Part shown: piece by piece, positions 41,000-51,980 of the stretch
Numbering within the stretch: the first letter of the stretch is position 1
Layout: each line of letters starts with the position of its first letter
Origin: Pseudomonas sp. K2I15
GTDB lineage: Bacteria; Pseudomonadota; Gammaproteobacteria; Pseudomonadales; Pseudomonadaceae
DNA length: 64,000 nt
Assembly: GCF_002204795.1 (NCBI RefSeq)
Contig: NZ_NIXO01000004.1
Coordinates: 103,743-167,742 of the forward strand
Direction: 5' to 3'
Translations under genes and position numbers: made by a program
Notes under the pieces: generated by a model
The model's database searches: none
Seen by the model: the letters and a program-made list of their open reading frames with translations, nothing else
What the model was told of the DNA's origin: nothing

Positions 41000-41466
41000 T
41001 GCAAAACCGCACTGTGGAAATCGGTGTCGGCCTTTTCTTGCTGGCTGGCATCCTGGCTTTACTGTTGCTCGCCCTGCGAGTCAGCGGCCTATCGGCCAGC
41101 CCCACCGCCGATACTTATAAACTTTACGCCTACTTCGATAATATCGCCGGTTTGACTGTCAGAGCTAAAGTGACCATGGCGGGTGTAACCATCGGCAAGG
41201 TCACGGCGATCGATCTGGACCACGACAGCTTCACCGGCCGGGTGACGATGCAGTTGAACAAGAAGGTAGATAACCTGCCGACTGACTCCACCGCGTCTAT
41301 CCTCACCGCTGGTTTGCTGGGTGAGAAGTACATCGGTATCAGCGTTGGCGGGGAAACAGCCCTGCTCAAGGATGGTTCGACCATTCATGACACACAGTCG
41401 TCGTTGGTGCTGGAGGACTTGATCGGTAAATTCCTGCTCAATACCGTCAATAAAGACGCCAAATGA
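40999..41466 (+). CDS. mlaD: Phospholipid transport MCE-domain protein MlaD
   Basis: 155-aa membrane-anchored protein with one N-terminal helix (about 7-27) and a single MCE domain (about 38-116), which forms a hexameric periplasmic ring for lipid passage. YFDNIAGLTVRAKVTMAGVT and LGEKYIGISVGGE are typical. It is somewhat short after the MCE domain, as in other pseudomonads. Confidence 0.95.
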   Translation: MQNRTVEIGVGLFLLAGILALLLLALRVSGLSASPTADTYKLYAYFDNIAGLTVRAKVTMAGVTIGKVTAIDLDHDSFTGRVTMQLNKKVDNLPTDSTASILTAGLLGEKYIGISVGGETALLKDGSTIHDTQSSLVLEDLIGKFLLNTVNKDAK

Positions 41467-41477
41467 GGAATGTGTTC

Positions 41478-42131
41478 ATGATCTCTACTTTGCGACGTGG
41501 CCTGTGGGTACTGCTTGCGGCATTGCCGTTGATGGCTAACGCCGCTACCGGCGGTTCCGCACATGACCTGGTGCAGGACACCACCACCAAGATGTTGGCT
41601 GACCTGAGTGCCAACAAGGAAAAGTACAAGCAGGACCCGAGCGACTTCTATGAGGCGCTCAACACCATCGTCGGCCCCGTAGTCGATGCCGAGGGTATTT
41701 CCAAAAGCATCATGACGGTCAAGTACTCGCGCAAGGCTACCCCTGCGCAGATGCAGACGTTTCAGGAAAACTTTAAAAAGGGTCTGTTCCAGTTCTACGG
41801 TAACGCCCTGCTTGAGTACAACAACCAAGGTATTACTGTCGCCCCGGCCGGGGATGAGTCGGGTGATCGCACCAGCGTCAACATGAGCGTCAAGGGCAAT
41901 AATGGCGCGGTGTACCCTGTGCAGTACACGCTGGAGAAGGTCAACGGCGAGTGGAAGCTGCGTAACGTGATCATCAACGGTATCAACGTTGGCAAGCTGT
42001 TCCGTGACCAGTTTGCGGACGCCATGCAGCGCAATGGCAACGACCTGGACAAAACCATCAACGGTTGGGCCGGTGAAGTGGCCAAGGCCAAGGAAGAAAC
42101 CGACAAAGCTGCCGGGAAACCTGCCCAATGA
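41478..42131 (+). CDS. mlaC: Phospholipid-binding periplasmic protein MlaC
   Basis: 217-aa shuttle carrying phospholipid between MlaA-porin in the outer membrane and MlaFEDB. A signal peptide (about 1-22, ending LMANA) and the Tol-Ttg2-like fold are visible. I chose ATG 41478 because GAGGA lies 8 bases upstream; ATG 41463, which overlaps the mlaD stop, is the alternative and adds five residues. Confidence 0.94.
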   Translation: MISTLRRGLWVLLAALPLMANAATGGSAHDLVQDTTTKMLADLSANKEKYKQDPSDFYEALNTIVGPVVDAEGISKSIMTVKYSRKATPAQMQTFQENFKKGLFQFYGNALLEYNNQGITVAPAGDESGDRTSVNMSVKGNNGAVYPVQYTLEKVNGEWKLRNVIINGINVGKLFRDQFADAMQRNGNDLDKTINGWAGEVAKAKEETDKAAGKPAQ

Positions 42132-42433
42132 CCGAGTCGGCTATCCGTCTCGGCGAGGCCGGCGAATTGCTGATCAGCGGCGTGCTGGATTACAGCACCG
42201 GGCCGGCCCTGCGCAAGCAGGGCCAGGCGCTGATCAATGCCAGTACCTCTCCTGCGCTGGTGCTGGATTGCTCCGCGGTGGTGAAGTCCAGCAGTGTCGG
42301 CTTGTCGTTGCTGCTGTGTTTCATACGTGATGCGCAGGCCGTCAAAAAGCCGGTAAGCATCCGTGCATTACCCGAAGACATGCGTGAAATCGCTGAAGTT
42401 TCCGGTCTGACCGAGCTGTTGGCGCATCCTTAA
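42128..42433 (+). CDS. mlaB: Mla STAS-domain protein MlaB
   Basis: 101-aa cytoplasmic STAS protein that binds MlaF and stabilises the ATPase. The STAS core ALVLDCSAVVKSSSVGLSLLL holds the conserved Ser/Thr near the MlaF contact. It overlaps the mlaC stop by four bases (ATGA). Last gene of the mla set; a terminator follows. Confidence 0.93.
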   Translation: MTESAIRLGEAGELLISGVLDYSTGPALRKQGQALINASTSPALVLDCSAVVKSSSVGLSLLLCFIRDAQAVKKPVSIRALPEDMREIAEVSGLTELLAHP

Positions 42434-42448
42434 TACACATTATTAAAG

Positions 42449-42501
42449 AAGCCCCCCGTCAGAGTCCTGCTATGCGGGGTTCGCAGGCGCGGGGCTTTTT
42501 T
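42449..42501 (+). terminator. Terminator after mlaB
   Basis: AAGCCCCCCG pairs with CGCGGGGCTT (one mismatch) across a structured 27-base loop and is followed by seven T. It separates mlaFEDCB from ibaG-murA. Confidence 0.7.
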
Positions 42502-42547
42502 GTATGATGTGCGACCCGCGCGCACTGGGCGCCCATAGAGGTTGATC

Positions 42548-44076
<1,529 letters not shown>

Positions 44077-44101
44077 TTCCAGGAACTGCAAACACGGTCA
44101 T

Positions 44102-44207
44102 TGTGGCGAGGGAGCTTGCTCCCGCTGGACTACGCAGCAGTCCCAGTCTTTTTAAACAAAGATCAGGGCCGCTTCGCGCCCCAGCGGGAGCAAGCTCCCT
44201 CGCCACA
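44102..44207. repeat. Paired REP palindrome (GTGGCGAGGGAGCTTGCTCCCGCTGG type)
   Basis: TGTGGCGAGGGAGCTTGCTC at the left and the inverted copy ending CCCTCGCCACA at the right, with about 50 bases between. This is a different REP sequence class from the other copies in the window. Confidence 0.85.
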
Positions 44208-44240
44208 GGACGATGTATGCTGTTAGCTGATTTGTTTCAA

Positions 44241-44263
44241 ATCGAGGCTGTAATGGCCTCGAT
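44241..44263 (+). other. Hairpin in the hisG leader
   Basis: ATCGAGGC-TGTAATG-GCCTCGAT is a perfect 8-bp stem 60 bases before hisG. There is no run of His codons and no T-run, so a classical his attenuator is not supported; it may affect mRNA stability. Confidence 0.4.
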
Positions 44264-44323
44264 CTGCGTCTGGCGCCGATTGCGACCGGACAGCAATAGC
44301 CTGATGAAGGACTGACGTTTCCC

Positions 44324-44959
44324 ATGTTGACCATCGCACTGTCCAAGGGCCGCATCCTTGACGACACTTTGCCGCTTCTGGCTGAAGCGGGCATCGTGCC
44401 GACCGAGAATCCGGACAAGAGCCGCAAGCTGATCATCCCCACGACCCAGGACGACGTTCGCCTGCTGATCGTGCGTGCCACCGACGTGCCAACCTACGTT
44501 GAGCATGGCGCGGCCGACCTTGGCGTCGCGGGTAAAGACGTGTTGATGGAATACGGTGGCCAGGGCCTGTACGAGCCGCTGGACCTGCGTATCGCCCTGT
44601 GCAAGCTGATGACCGCTGGCCGCGTTGGTGACGTCGAGCCTAAAGGCCGCCTGCGGGTGGCGACCAAGTTCGTCAACGTTGCCAAGCGTTACTACGCCGA
44701 GCAAGGCCGCCAGGTCGACATCATCAAGCTCTACGGCTCGATGGAACTGGCTCCGCTGATCGGCCTGGCCGACAAGATCATCGACGTGGTCGACACCGGC
44801 AACACCCTGCGCGCCAACGGCCTGGAGCCCCAGGACTTTATCGCCGACATCAGCTCCCGGCTGATCGTCAACAAAGCTTCGATGAAAATGCAGCACGCCC
44901 GTATCCAGGCGTTGATCGACACCCTGCGCAAGGCAGTGGAGTCTCGACACCGCGGTTGA
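44324..44959 (+). CDS. hisG: ATP phosphoribosyltransferase catalytic subunit HisG (short form)
   Basis: 211-aa enzyme joining ATP and PRPP in the first step of histidine synthesis. It lacks the C-terminal regulatory domain of long HisG, so it should need the HisZ subunit encoded elsewhere. Conserved [13 protein letters not shown] and the PRPP loop [15 protein letters not shown] are present. It lies 250 bases after murA and is separated from hisD by a palindromic element. Confidence 0.96.
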   Translation: MLTIALSKGRILDDTLPLLAEAGIVPTENPDKSRKLIIPTTQDDVRLLIVRATDVPTYVEHGAADLGVAGKDVLMEYGGQGLYEPLDLRIALCKLMTAGRVGDVEPKGRLRVATKFVNVAKRYYAEQGRQVDIIKLYGSMELAPLIGLADKIIDVVDTGNTLRANGLEPQDFIADISSRLIVNKASMKMQHARIQALIDTLRKAVESRHRG

Positions 44960-45042
44960 CTCACCTGCGCGGCCTTAGGTCGCGCCCGTCTATCCGCCTC
45001 ATAGCCAGAATTCTCAGGTGCCCAAGCGGAAACGACTGCTGG

Positions 45043-45297
45043 GAAGGTGCGCTGACGTTCAATAACGAATCGCGCCTTACCCCAAAAGGCAACTTATGTT
45101 AGTAGAAGATTCTTTTTTCAATAATTAGCGACGCGTAGCAGCCTGCCTTTTGAGGTAAGGCCCTGCGGGTTGGCACTGTGATCGCGCCATGCTGCGTTGC
45201 GGGACTTGGCAAGGAAACAACCCTTACCAGCGTCCCGCGCCTTGCCTGGCACAACCACAGCCCAACGCGCTTCGTTATTGAACGTCAGCGCACCTTC
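45043..45297. repeat. 255-bp palindromic element with 32-bp terminal inverted repeats
   Basis: The ends 45043-45074 and 45266-45297 are inverted copies of 32 bases with one mismatch (GAAGGTGCGCTGACGTTCAA... and its complement). Inside, 45074-45091 and 45144-45161 form a second inverted pair (18 bases, one mismatch), and GCGGGAC/GTCCCGC (near 45199 and 45232) a third. The architecture resembles a non-autonomous MITE or a large structured repeat. The minus strand is open for 83 codons through it, probably by chance. No clear target duplication flanks it. It fills most of the 378-base gap between hisG and hisD; a hairpin (44967-44985) precedes it. Confidence 0.75.
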
Positions 45298-45337
45298 GGG
45301 CGCCTGAGTTTTTGCCAATTCTATTGAGGCCCTCGCT

Positions 45338-46663
45338 ATGACCACGTCCACTGCAATTGCCCGACTCAACGCTGCCGACCCGGATTTCGCCCATCATCTG
45401 GATCATCTGCTGAGCTGGGAAAGCGTGTCCGACGATTCGGTCAACCAGCGGGTGCTCGAGATCATCAAGGCCGTGCGCGAGCGCGGTGACGCGGCGCTGG
45501 TGGATTTCACCCGGCAGTTCGATGGCCTGGACGTCGCCTCCATGGCTGACCTGATCCTGCCCCGCGAACGCCTGGAACTGGCCCTGACCCGCATCACCGC
45601 GCCCCAGCGTGAAGCCCTGGAAGTGGCGGCCACGCGGGTGCGCAGCTACCACGAAAAACAAAAGCAGGATTCCTGGAGCTACACGGAGGCCGACGGCACT
45701 GTATTGGGCCAGAAGGTCACTCCGCTGGATCGCGCCGGCCTGTACGTGCCGGGCGGTAAAGCGTCGTACCCGTCCTCGGTACTGATGAATGCCATTCCAG
45801 CCAAGGTCGCCGGTGTGACCGAAGTGGTCATGGTGGTGCCGACCCCGCGCGGCGAAATCAACGAGCTGGTACTGGCCGCGGCCTGCATCGCGGGCGTTGA
45901 TCGCGTGTTCACCATCGGCGGCGCCCAGGCGGTCGCGGCCCTGGCCTATGGCACCGAAAGCGTGCCGAAGGTCGACAAGGTGGTGGGCCCGGGCAATATC
46001 TATGTGGCCACTGCCAAGCGCCACGTGTTTGGCCAGGTTGGCATCGACATGATCGCCGGTCCTTCGGAAATCCTCGTGGTGTGTGACGGCCAGACCGACC
46101 CGGACTGGATCGCCATGGACCTGTTCTCCCAGGCCGAGCATGACGAAGACGCCCAGGCGATCCTGGTCAGCCCGGACGCCGAATTCCTGGACAAGGTGGC
46201 TGCGAGCATCGCCAAACTGCTGCCGACCATGGAGCGTGCCGAGATCATCGAGAAGTCGATCAATGGCCGTGGCGCCCTGATCCAGGTGCGCGACATGGAA
46301 CAGGCCATCGAAGTGGCCAACCGTATCGCGCCGGAGCACCTGGAGTTGTCCGTGGCCGACCCACAAGCCTGGCTGCCGCTGATTCGTCACGCCGGCGCGA
46401 TCTTCATGGGCCGCCACACCAGCGAAGCCCTGGGCGACTACTGCGCAGGTCCCAACCACGTGCTGCCGACGTCGGGCACCGCGCGGTTCTCCTCGCCATT
46501 GGGTGTGTATGACTTCCAGAAGCGTTCGTCGATCATCTTCTGCTCGCCCCAGGGCGCGTCGGAGCTGGGCAAGACCGCTTCCGTGCTGGCCCGTGGCGAG
46601 TCGCTGACCGCTCACGCCCGTAGCGCCGAATACCGCATCGTTGACGATAAGCAGGGGAACTGA
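45338..46663 (+). CDS. hisD: Histidinol dehydrogenase
   Basis: 441-aa zinc enzyme oxidising L-histidinol to histidine in two NAD+-dependent steps. [12 protein letters not shown] holds the catalytic His/Glu-region, [18 protein letters not shown] the NAD segment, and [14 protein letters not shown] the conserved C-terminal loop. It is followed after 3 bases by hisC. Confidence 0.97.
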   Translation: MTTSTAIARLNAADPDFAHHLDHLLSWESVSDDSVNQRVLEIIKAVRERGDAALVDFTRQFDGLDVASMADLILPRERLELALTRITAPQREALEVAATRVRSYHEKQKQDSWSYTEADGTVLGQKVTPLDRAGLYVPGGKASYPSSVLMNAIPAKVAGVTEVVMVVPTPRGEINELVLAAACIAGVDRVFTIGGAQAVAALAYGTESVPKVDKVVGPGNIYVATAKRHVFGQVGIDMIAGPSEILVVCDGQTDPDWIAMDLFSQAEHDEDAQAILVSPDAEFLDKVAASIAKLLPTMERAEIIEKSINGRGALIQVRDMEQAIEVANRIAPEHLELSVADPQAWLPLIRHAGAIFMGRHTSEALGDYCAGPNHVLPTSGTARFSSPLGVYDFQKRSSIIFCSPQGASELGKTASVLARGESLTAHARSAEYRIVDDKQGN

Positions 46664-46666
46664 AAC

Positions 46667-47719
46667 ATGAGCAAATTCTGGAGCCCGCTCGTCAAGGATC
46701 TCGTTCCTTACGTGCCCGGTGAGCAACCGAAGCTGACCAAGCTGGTGAAACTCAACACCAATGAAAACCCCTACGGCCCGTCGCCCAAGGCGCTGGCCGC
46801 CATGCAGGCCGAGCTGAACGACAACCTGCGTTTGTACCCGGACCCCAACAGCGACCTGCTCAAGCAGGCCGTGGCGAAGTATTACGGGATCGACGCGGGC
46901 AAGGTGTTCCTCGGCAACGGTTCCGACGAAGTCCTGGCGCACATCTTCCACGGTTTGTTCCAGCACGACCTGCCGCTGCTGTTCCCGGACATCAGCTACA
47001 GCTTCTACCCGGTGTACTGCGGCCTGTACCGCATTGCGTTCGATGCAGTGCCGCTGGATGAGCAGTTCCAGATCCGCGTGTCGGATTACGCCAAGCCCAA
47101 CGGCGGGATCATCTTCCCCAACCCGAACGCCCCGACCGGCTGCGTGATGGCGCTGGACGCCGTGGAGCAGATCCTCAAGGCCAGCCCGGACTCGGTGGTG
47201 GTGGTCGATGAAGCCTATATCGACTTCGGCGGCGAAACAGCCATCAGCCTGGTGGACCGTTACCCGAACCTGCTGGTGACCCAGACCCTCTCCAAGTCGC
47301 GCTCCCTGGCCGGTTTGCGGGTAGGCCTGGCCGTGGGCCATCCGGACCTGATCGAGGCGCTGGAGCGGGTCAAGAACAGCTTCAACTCCTACCCGCTGGA
47401 TCGCTTGGCGATTGTCGGCGCGGCTGCCGCGTTTGAAGATCGCGAACACTTCCAGAACACCTGCCAATGGGTGATCGACAGCCGTGAAAAGCTGGTGGCG
47501 CAGTTGCAGGCCAAAGGGTTTGACGTGTTGCCGTCTGCGGCCAACTTCATCTTTGCCCGTCACCCACGGCACGACGCCGCCGGGCTGGCAGCCAAGGTGC
47601 GGGAGCAAGGGGTGATCGTGCGGCACTTCAAGCAGGAGCGGATTGCCCAGTTCCTGCGGATCAGCATCGGTACGCCTGAGCAGAACCAGGCGCTGATCGA
47701 TGCGTTGGGCGAGCTCTAA
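46667..47719 (+). CDS. hisC: Histidinol-phosphate aminotransferase
   Basis: 350-aa PLP-dependent aminotransferase of the histidine pathway. The PLP lysine is Lys210 in [24 protein letters not shown] and [10 protein letters not shown] are the cofactor-binding segments. Last gene of the hisG-hisD-hisC run. A second HisC-like paralogue is usual in pseudomonads, so specificity is not exclusive. Confidence 0.95.
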   Translation: MSKFWSPLVKDLVPYVPGEQPKLTKLVKLNTNENPYGPSPKALAAMQAELNDNLRLYPDPNSDLLKQAVAKYYGIDAGKVFLGNGSDEVLAHIFHGLFQHDLPLLFPDISYSFYPVYCGLYRIAFDAVPLDEQFQIRVSDYAKPNGGIIFPNPNAPTGCVMALDAVEQILKASPDSVVVVDEAYIDFGGETAISLVDRYPNLLVTQTLSKSRSLAGLRVGLAVGHPDLIEALERVKNSFNSYPLDRLAIVGAAAAFEDREHFQNTCQWVIDSREKLVAQLQAKGFDVLPSAANFIFARHPRHDAAGLAAKVREQGVIVRHFKQERIAQFLRISIGTPEQNQALIDALGEL

Positions 47720-47740
47720 GCCACACTGACGCTAAAAAAA

Positions 47741-47828
47741 GTGGGAGCGGGCTTGCTCGCGAATGCGGTGTGTCAGTCAGCACATGTGTTTGCTGATACA
47801 CCGCATTCGCGAGCAAGCCCGCTCCCAC
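47741..47828. repeat. Paired REP palindrome (GTGGGAGCGGGCTTGCTCGCGAA type)
   Basis: GTGGGAGCGGGCTTGCTCGCGAATGCGGTGTGTCAG and its inverted partner end about 18 bases from the convergent uraA stop. The arms are extended by a second complementary segment (GCGGTGT/ACACCGC). Confidence 0.88.
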
Positions 47829-47847
47829 ATTGGTTTTGCGTTGGCAG

Positions 47848-49128
47848 TTAGATCAGCGGCTCATCCGGCTTCTTGTTCTTCCAGCCGTCATTGCCCGGCA
47901 GCAGCAGATTCAATGCAATCGCTATCACCGCACACAGGGCGATGCCCTTCAGGCCAAAGTCATTCGGGCCGGTGCCGGTTCCCACCAGCACACCGCCAAT
48001 CCCGAACACCAGGGTCACCGACACAATCACCAGATTGCGCGCCTCCCCAAGGTCGATCTTGTGACGGATCAGCGTGTTCATTCCCACCGCGGCAATCGAG
48101 CCGAACAGCAGGCACAGAATCCCGCCCATCACCGGTATTGGAATGCTTTGCAGCAGCGCGCCGAACTTGCCGATAAACGCCAGGCTGATGGCAAACACTG
48201 CCGCCCAGGTCATGATCTTCGGGTTGTAGTTCTTGGTCAGCATCACTGCTCCCGTCACTTCCGCGTAGGTCGTGTTGGGTGGACCACCGAACAGGCCGGC
48301 CGCAGTGGTGGCAATACCATCACCCAGCAGTGTGCGGTGCAGGCCAGGCTTCTTCAGGTAGTCGCGACCGGTCACGCTGCCCACTGCAATCACGCCACCG
48401 ATGTGTTCGATCGCCGGGGCCAGGGCCACCGGGACGATAAACAGGATCGCCTGCCAGTTGAATTCCGGCGCGGTGAAGTGGGGCAGGGCAAACCACGGTG
48501 CGGCGGCGATCTTCGCGGTATCCACCACACCGAAGTAGAACGCCATGGCGAAACCCACCAGTACGCCGGAAATGATCGGCACCAGGCGGAAAATGCCTTT
48601 GCCGAACACCGCCACGATCAACGTGGTGAGCAGCGCCGGCATCGAGATCAGCATGGCCGTCTTGTAGGGGATCAGTTCGGCACCGTCGCCGCCTTTACCC
48701 ATCGCCATGTTCGCGGCAATTGGCGCCATGGCCAGGCCGATGGAAATAATCACCGGCCCGATCACCACAGGCGGTAGCAGCCGGTCGATGAAACCGGTGC
48801 CCTTGATCTTCACCGCAGCGCCCAGGAACGTATAAACGAAACCGGCCGCCATCACCCCGCCCATGGTCGCCGCCAGGCCGAACTGCTGCTTGGCGAGAAT
48901 GATCGGGGTGATAAACGCAAAGCTCGACGCCAGGAACACCGGCACTTGGCGCCCGGTGACCACTTGGAACAACAAGGTGCCCAAGCCTGCGGTAAACAGG
49001 GCGACGTTTGGATCGAGACCGGTGATCAGCGGCATCAACACCAGCGCGCCAAATGCTACGAAGAGCATCTGTGCGCCAGACAGGATCTGGCGCCAAAGCG
49101 GGTCGTTGAACTCATCCTGCATGGTCAC
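47848..49128 (-). CDS. uraA: Uracil permease (NCS2 family)
   Basis: 426-aa inner-membrane uracil:H+ symporter with about 14 helices. The NCS2 motifs [20 protein letters not shown] and the helix 8-10 region with [10 protein letters not shown] (substrate-binding Glu) and [13 protein letters not shown] are clear. It overlaps the upp stop by four bases, so uptake and phosphoribosylation of uracil are cotranscribed. Confidence 0.94.
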   Translation of the reverse strand: MTMQDEFNDPLWRQILSGAQMLFVAFGALVLMPLITGLDPNVALFTAGLGTLLFQVVTGRQVPVFLASSFAFITPIILAKQQFGLAATMGGVMAAGFVYTFLGAAVKIKGTGFIDRLLPPVVIGPVIISIGLAMAPIAANMAMGKGGDGAELIPYKTAMLISMPALLTTLIVAVFGKGIFRLVPIISGVLVGFAMAFYFGVVDTAKIAAAPWFALPHFTAPEFNWQAILFIVPVALAPAIEHIGGVIAVGSVTGRDYLKKPGLHRTLLGDGIATTAAGLFGGPPNTTYAEVTGAVMLTKNYNPKIMTWAAVFAISLAFIGKFGALLQSIPIPVMGGILCLLFGSIAAVGMNTLIRHKIDLGEARNLVIVSVTLVFGIGGVLVGTGTGPNDFGLKGIALCAVIAIALNLLLPGNDGWKNKKPDEPLI

Positions 49129-49763
49129 GCGTCCTTCTGCTTGGTACCGAAGATCTTGTCGCCGGCATCGCCCAGGCCCGGGATGATGTAGCCGTGTTCG
49201 TTCAGGCGTTCATCGATGGACGCGGTGTAGATCAGCACGTCCGGGTGGGCTTTCTCGACGGCGGCGATGCCTTCGGGAGCGGCCACCAGCACCATGGCGC
49301 GGATGTCCTTGCAGCCGGCTTTTTTCAGCAGGTCGATGGTCGCAACCATGGAGCTGCCGGTGGCGAGCATCGGGTCGATGATCATCGCCAGGCGCTCGTC
49401 GATTTCCGGGACCAGTTTTTCCAGGTAGGTGTGAGCCTGCAGCGTTTCTTCGTTGCGGGCCACGCCCACGGCGCTGACCTTGGCGCCCGGGATCAGGCTG
49501 AGTACGCCTTCGAGCATGCCGATACCGGCGCGCAGGATCGGCACCACGGTAATCTTCTTGCCGGCGATTTTCTCGACCTGGACGGGGCCACACCAACCGT
49601 CGATCTCGTAGTTTTCCAGGGGCAGGTCTTTGGTCGCCTCGTAGGTGAGCAGCGCTCCGACTTCCTGAGCAAGCTCGCGGAAGTTCTTCGTGCTAATGTC
49701 GGCGCGGCGCATAAGGCCGAGTTTGTGTCGGATCAGCGGATGGCGGATCTCACGGATGGGCAT
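49125..49763 (-). CDS. upp: Uracil phosphoribosyltransferase
   Basis: 212-aa salvage enzyme making UMP from uracil and PRPP. The PRPP loop [13 protein letters not shown] and the C-terminal uracil-binding [16 protein letters not shown] are present. ATG 49763 ([11 protein letters not shown]) is the family start. First gene of upp-uraA, divergent from hpt. Confidence 0.96.
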   Translation of the reverse strand: MPIREIRHPLIRHKLGLMRRADISTKNFRELAQEVGALLTYEATKDLPLENYEIDGWCGPVQVEKIAGKKITVVPILRAGIGMLEGVLSLIPGAKVSAVGVARNEETLQAHTYLEKLVPEIDERLAMIIDPMLATGSSMVATIDLLKKAGCKDIRAMVLVAAPEGIAAVEKAHPDVLIYTASIDERLNEHGYIIPGLGDAGDKIFGTKQKDA

Positions 49764-49927
49764 GGGGAAAGCTCCGGCGGCGGGCAAAAAAACCGGCCTA
49801 GATTAATCTATCCGAGGGTGTTGTCCTATAGACATCTAGTACGTTAGTCCATTAAGGCTTGAACGTTGCGCCTCACATGCGTACCTTTGCCCGCTTTTCT
49901 TGCCACAGCACCCCCTTGGAGAGCGCC

Positions 49928-50485
49928 ATGTCTGCTGATCTCGAGCATATCCGTCAAATCATGCGCGAGGCTGACTGCCTGTACACCGAAGCGCAAGTCG
50001 AAGAGGCCATCGCCAAGGTCGGCGCGCACATCTCCCGCGAAATGGCCGACACCAACCCGGTGGTCTTTTGCGTGATGAACGGTGGCCTGATTTTCGCCGG
50101 TAAATTGCTCACTCATTTGCAATTCCCGCTGGAAGCGTCCTACCTGCACGCCACCCGCTATCGCAATGAAACCACCGGCGGCGACCTGTTCTGGAAAGCC
50201 AAGCCGGAAGTCTCGTTCATCGACCGCGACGTACTGATCATCGATGACATCCTCGACGAAGGGCACACCCTGGGCGCGATCATCGACTTCTGCAAACACG
50301 CCGGCGCGCGCAAAGTGCACACCGCCGTGTTGATCGACAAGGAGCATGACCGCAAGGCCCGTCCTGACCTGAAAGCCGATTACGTGGGCCTGCCGTGCAT
50401 CGACCGTTATATCTTCGGTTACGGCATGGACTACAAAGGCTACTGGCGCAACGCCAACGGGATCTACGCCGTCAAAGGGATGTAA
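49928..50485 (+). CDS. hpt: Hypoxanthine phosphoribosyltransferase
   Basis: 185-aa purine salvage enzyme with the PRPP motif VLIIDDILDEGHTLGA. Sequence is of the Hpt (hypoxanthine/guanine) group. ATG 49928 is used because GGAGAG lies upstream and homologues start MSADLEHI. Confidence 0.93.
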   Translation: MSADLEHIRQIMREADCLYTEAQVEEAIAKVGAHISREMADTNPVVFCVMNGGLIFAGKLLTHLQFPLEASYLHATRYRNETTGGDLFWKAKPEVSFIDRDVLIIDDILDEGHTLGAIIDFCKHAGARKVHTAVLIDKEHDRKARPDLKADYVGLPCIDRYIFGYGMDYKGYWRNANGIYAVKGM

Positions 50486-50488
50486 TCA

Positions 50489-50956
50489 ATGGCCAGCTTT
50501 CTTGATCAAACGCTGTTCGCAGAACTGGCCGAGAAAGCGGCTGACAGCCCTCGTGGCCGGCATCACCACAACTTCCACCAGATGGAAGAGCCGTGCCATC
50601 GCCTGGCGGTTGGCATGCAGCCCAACACCTATGTGCCGCCTCATCGTCATCTGAGCGCCGACAAGGCGGAAACCCTGTTGGTGCTCAAGGGCAGCCTGGG
50701 CTTGCTGATTTTCAGCGAGACCGGCGAGGTGTTGGCCAAACGCGTGATGCAGGCCAGCGGTGAATGCCCAGGCGTCGATTTGCCGCCAGGCGTGTTTCAC
50801 GGCCTGGTGGTGCTGGAGCCCGATACCTTGATGTTCGAATGCAAGGCCGGGCCGTATCGGCCGGTGGGCGAGGGCGAACTGGCGAGTTGGGCACCCCGTG
50901 AAGGCGAGGCCGAAGCGGCTGAGTATCAGCGCTGGATGCTTGCCCAGTTCGATTGA
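50489..50956 (+). CDS. WbuC-type cupin metalloprotein
   Basis: 155-aa single-domain cupin. Residues about 24-125 carry a His-rich strand (GRHHHNFHQMEEPCHR), PPHRHLSADKAETLLVLKGSLG (split as PPHRHLSADKAE and TLLVLKGSLG) and DLPPGVFHGLVVLEP, which supply cupin metal ligands. WbuC-like proteins are of uncertain function, some in O-antigen clusters. Here it follows hpt by 3 bases, suggesting cotranscription with purine salvage rather than sugar metabolism. Confidence 0.8.
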   Translation: MASFLDQTLFAELAEKAADSPRGRHHHNFHQMEEPCHRLAVGMQPNTYVPPHRHLSADKAETLLVLKGSLGLLIFSETGEVLAKRVMQASGECPGVDLPPGVFHGLVVLEPDTLMFECKAGPYRPVGEGELASWAPREGEAEAAEYQRWMLAQFD

Positions 50957-50991
50957 GCTAAAGTGCTGGGCTATCTTTCACGGAGAGGCCC

Positions 50992-51480
50992 ATGCGCTTT
51001 TTGACCCGCAGTTGCGCCGTCCTGGCGCTGACCCTCAGCTTGCCCCTGGCGGCCGCTCCGGCGCCGTTGCACAGCCAATTCCTGCCACCTGACGACCTCA
51101 CCCTGCGCGCCGAAACCCCGGACCAGCAGCAATTGCTGCAAGTCACCGAGTATTCGGTGGTGGTGGGTAACCAGCGTCAGTCCACCCAGCAACCGATCCC
51201 GGTGACCTCGCCGTTGATGGTCCGCCTTAAGGGCAAGTCCTTGAACAAGGGCGCGACAATCGCCCAGGTGATCCTCAACTTCGACGCTGAAAGCAAAAGC
51301 CTGAAAAAGCCGGTGTTCGACGAGAAAAGCAAAACCCTCACCTTGTCGTACCCGGTGACCCAATACCGGGTGATCGTCGATCTGCTGCGCAATGACATCG
51401 TGTATGTGCAGTTCCTCAGTTACGCCAATGGCCATATCTGGGCCGATTTGCACACCGGGGCGGTGCGCTCCAAGCAATAG
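50992..51480 (+). CDS. Exported hypothetical protein
   Basis: 162-aa protein with a Sec signal peptide (about 1-21, ending LPLAAA) and a mature part rich in beta strands and Lys (KGKSLNKGATIAQVILNFDA; YVQFLSYANGHIWADLH). It belongs to a family kept in this position in Pseudomonas (between the cupin and a 95-aa protein) but I recognise no domain. Likely periplasmic. Confidence 0.7.
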   Translation: MRFLTRSCAVLALTLSLPLAAAPAPLHSQFLPPDDLTLRAETPDQQQLLQVTEYSVVVGNQRQSTQQPIPVTSPLMVRLKGKSLNKGATIAQVILNFDAESKSLKKPVFDEKSKTLTLSYPVTQYRVIVDLLRNDIVYVQFLSYANGHIWADLHTGAVRSKQ

Positions 51481-51530
51481 CACGGGTAAACTAGCGGTCC
51501 CGTGTAAATGTCTGCAGGCTGGAGTCGGTA

Positions 51531-51818
51531 ATGCGTAAAGATAAGAAACAGCTGATTGGTGATGAAATCGGCGACGAGCAAATCAAGCTGTTCCTGGATT
51601 TCGAGCCGGTAGACGCCACTTCGCCGTCCCTGCACAAACTGATCAAGGCCTACCGTGGCCTGCGCATCGACGACTTCGAGCGCTTCCTGGGCTTTTTCAA
51701 GGAGGCCGGCCTGGACCTCGACGGCAAGGACGAGCATGGCCTGACCTTCGTTGAAGTGATCAAGGACCAACGCAACGCCGCCGAGTACATCGAGCTGATC
51801 GAAAAAGCCCGCGGCTGA
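51531..51818 (+). CDS. Conserved PA4642-type small acidic protein
   Basis: 95-aa cytoplasmic protein, acidic and helical (RKDKKQLIGDEIGDEQIKLF; NAAEYIELIEKARG), conserved in Pseudomonas next to mqo. No known domain; the middle reads like a small helical bundle. GGAGTC precedes the ATG and a strong terminator follows. Confidence 0.78.
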   Translation: MRKDKKQLIGDEIGDEQIKLFLDFEPVDATSPSLHKLIKAYRGLRIDDFERFLGFFKEAGLDLDGKDEHGLTFVEVIKDQRNAAEYIELIEKARG

Positions 51819-51835
51819 TTGCTGCGGACAAAAAA

Positions 51836-51870
51836 AACGCCCCGTTCTCATCATGAGAACGGGGCGTTTT
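51836..51870. terminator. Terminator between the 95-aa gene and mqo
   Basis: AACGCCCCGTTCTCA-TCA-TGAGAACGGGGCGTT is a perfect 15-bp stem flanked by A-run and T-run, so it can work in both directions for the convergent 95-aa gene and mqo. Confidence 0.93.
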
Positions 51871-51880
51871 TGCTTTTTAC

Positions 51881-51980
51881 TGTAGGAGCGAGCTTGCTCG
51901 CGAAGAACCTGAGAACAGCGCGTTAAACCAGGCGCGCTGCGTCATCGTTAACGTTTTTCGCGAGCAAGCTCGCTCCTGCA
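51881..51980. repeat. Paired REP palindrome (GTAGGAGCGAGCTTGCTCGCGAA type) overlapping mqo
   Basis: TGTAGGAGCGAGCTTGCTCGCGAA and the inverted TTCGCGAGCAAGCTCGCTCCTGCA bracket about 55 bases. The right arm (51957-51980) lies inside the mqo reading frame and encodes [12 protein letters not shown] class different from the others in the window. Confidence 0.88.

Noticed and set aside
44220..44323. Histidine leader-peptide attenuator before hisG
   Set aside because: No run of His codons and no terminator T-run; only a simple hairpin is present.
45118..45369. 83-codon minus-strand reading frame between hisG and hisD
   Set aside because: It runs through the inverted-repeat element and into hisD; the peptide reflects the palindromic sequence, with no ribosome site, so it is more likely non-coding.
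45275..47626. 783-codon minus-strand frame opposite hisD-hisC
   Set aside because: Composition (excess His, Arg, Gly, Gln) and overlap with two clear enzymes show it is an antisense artefact.
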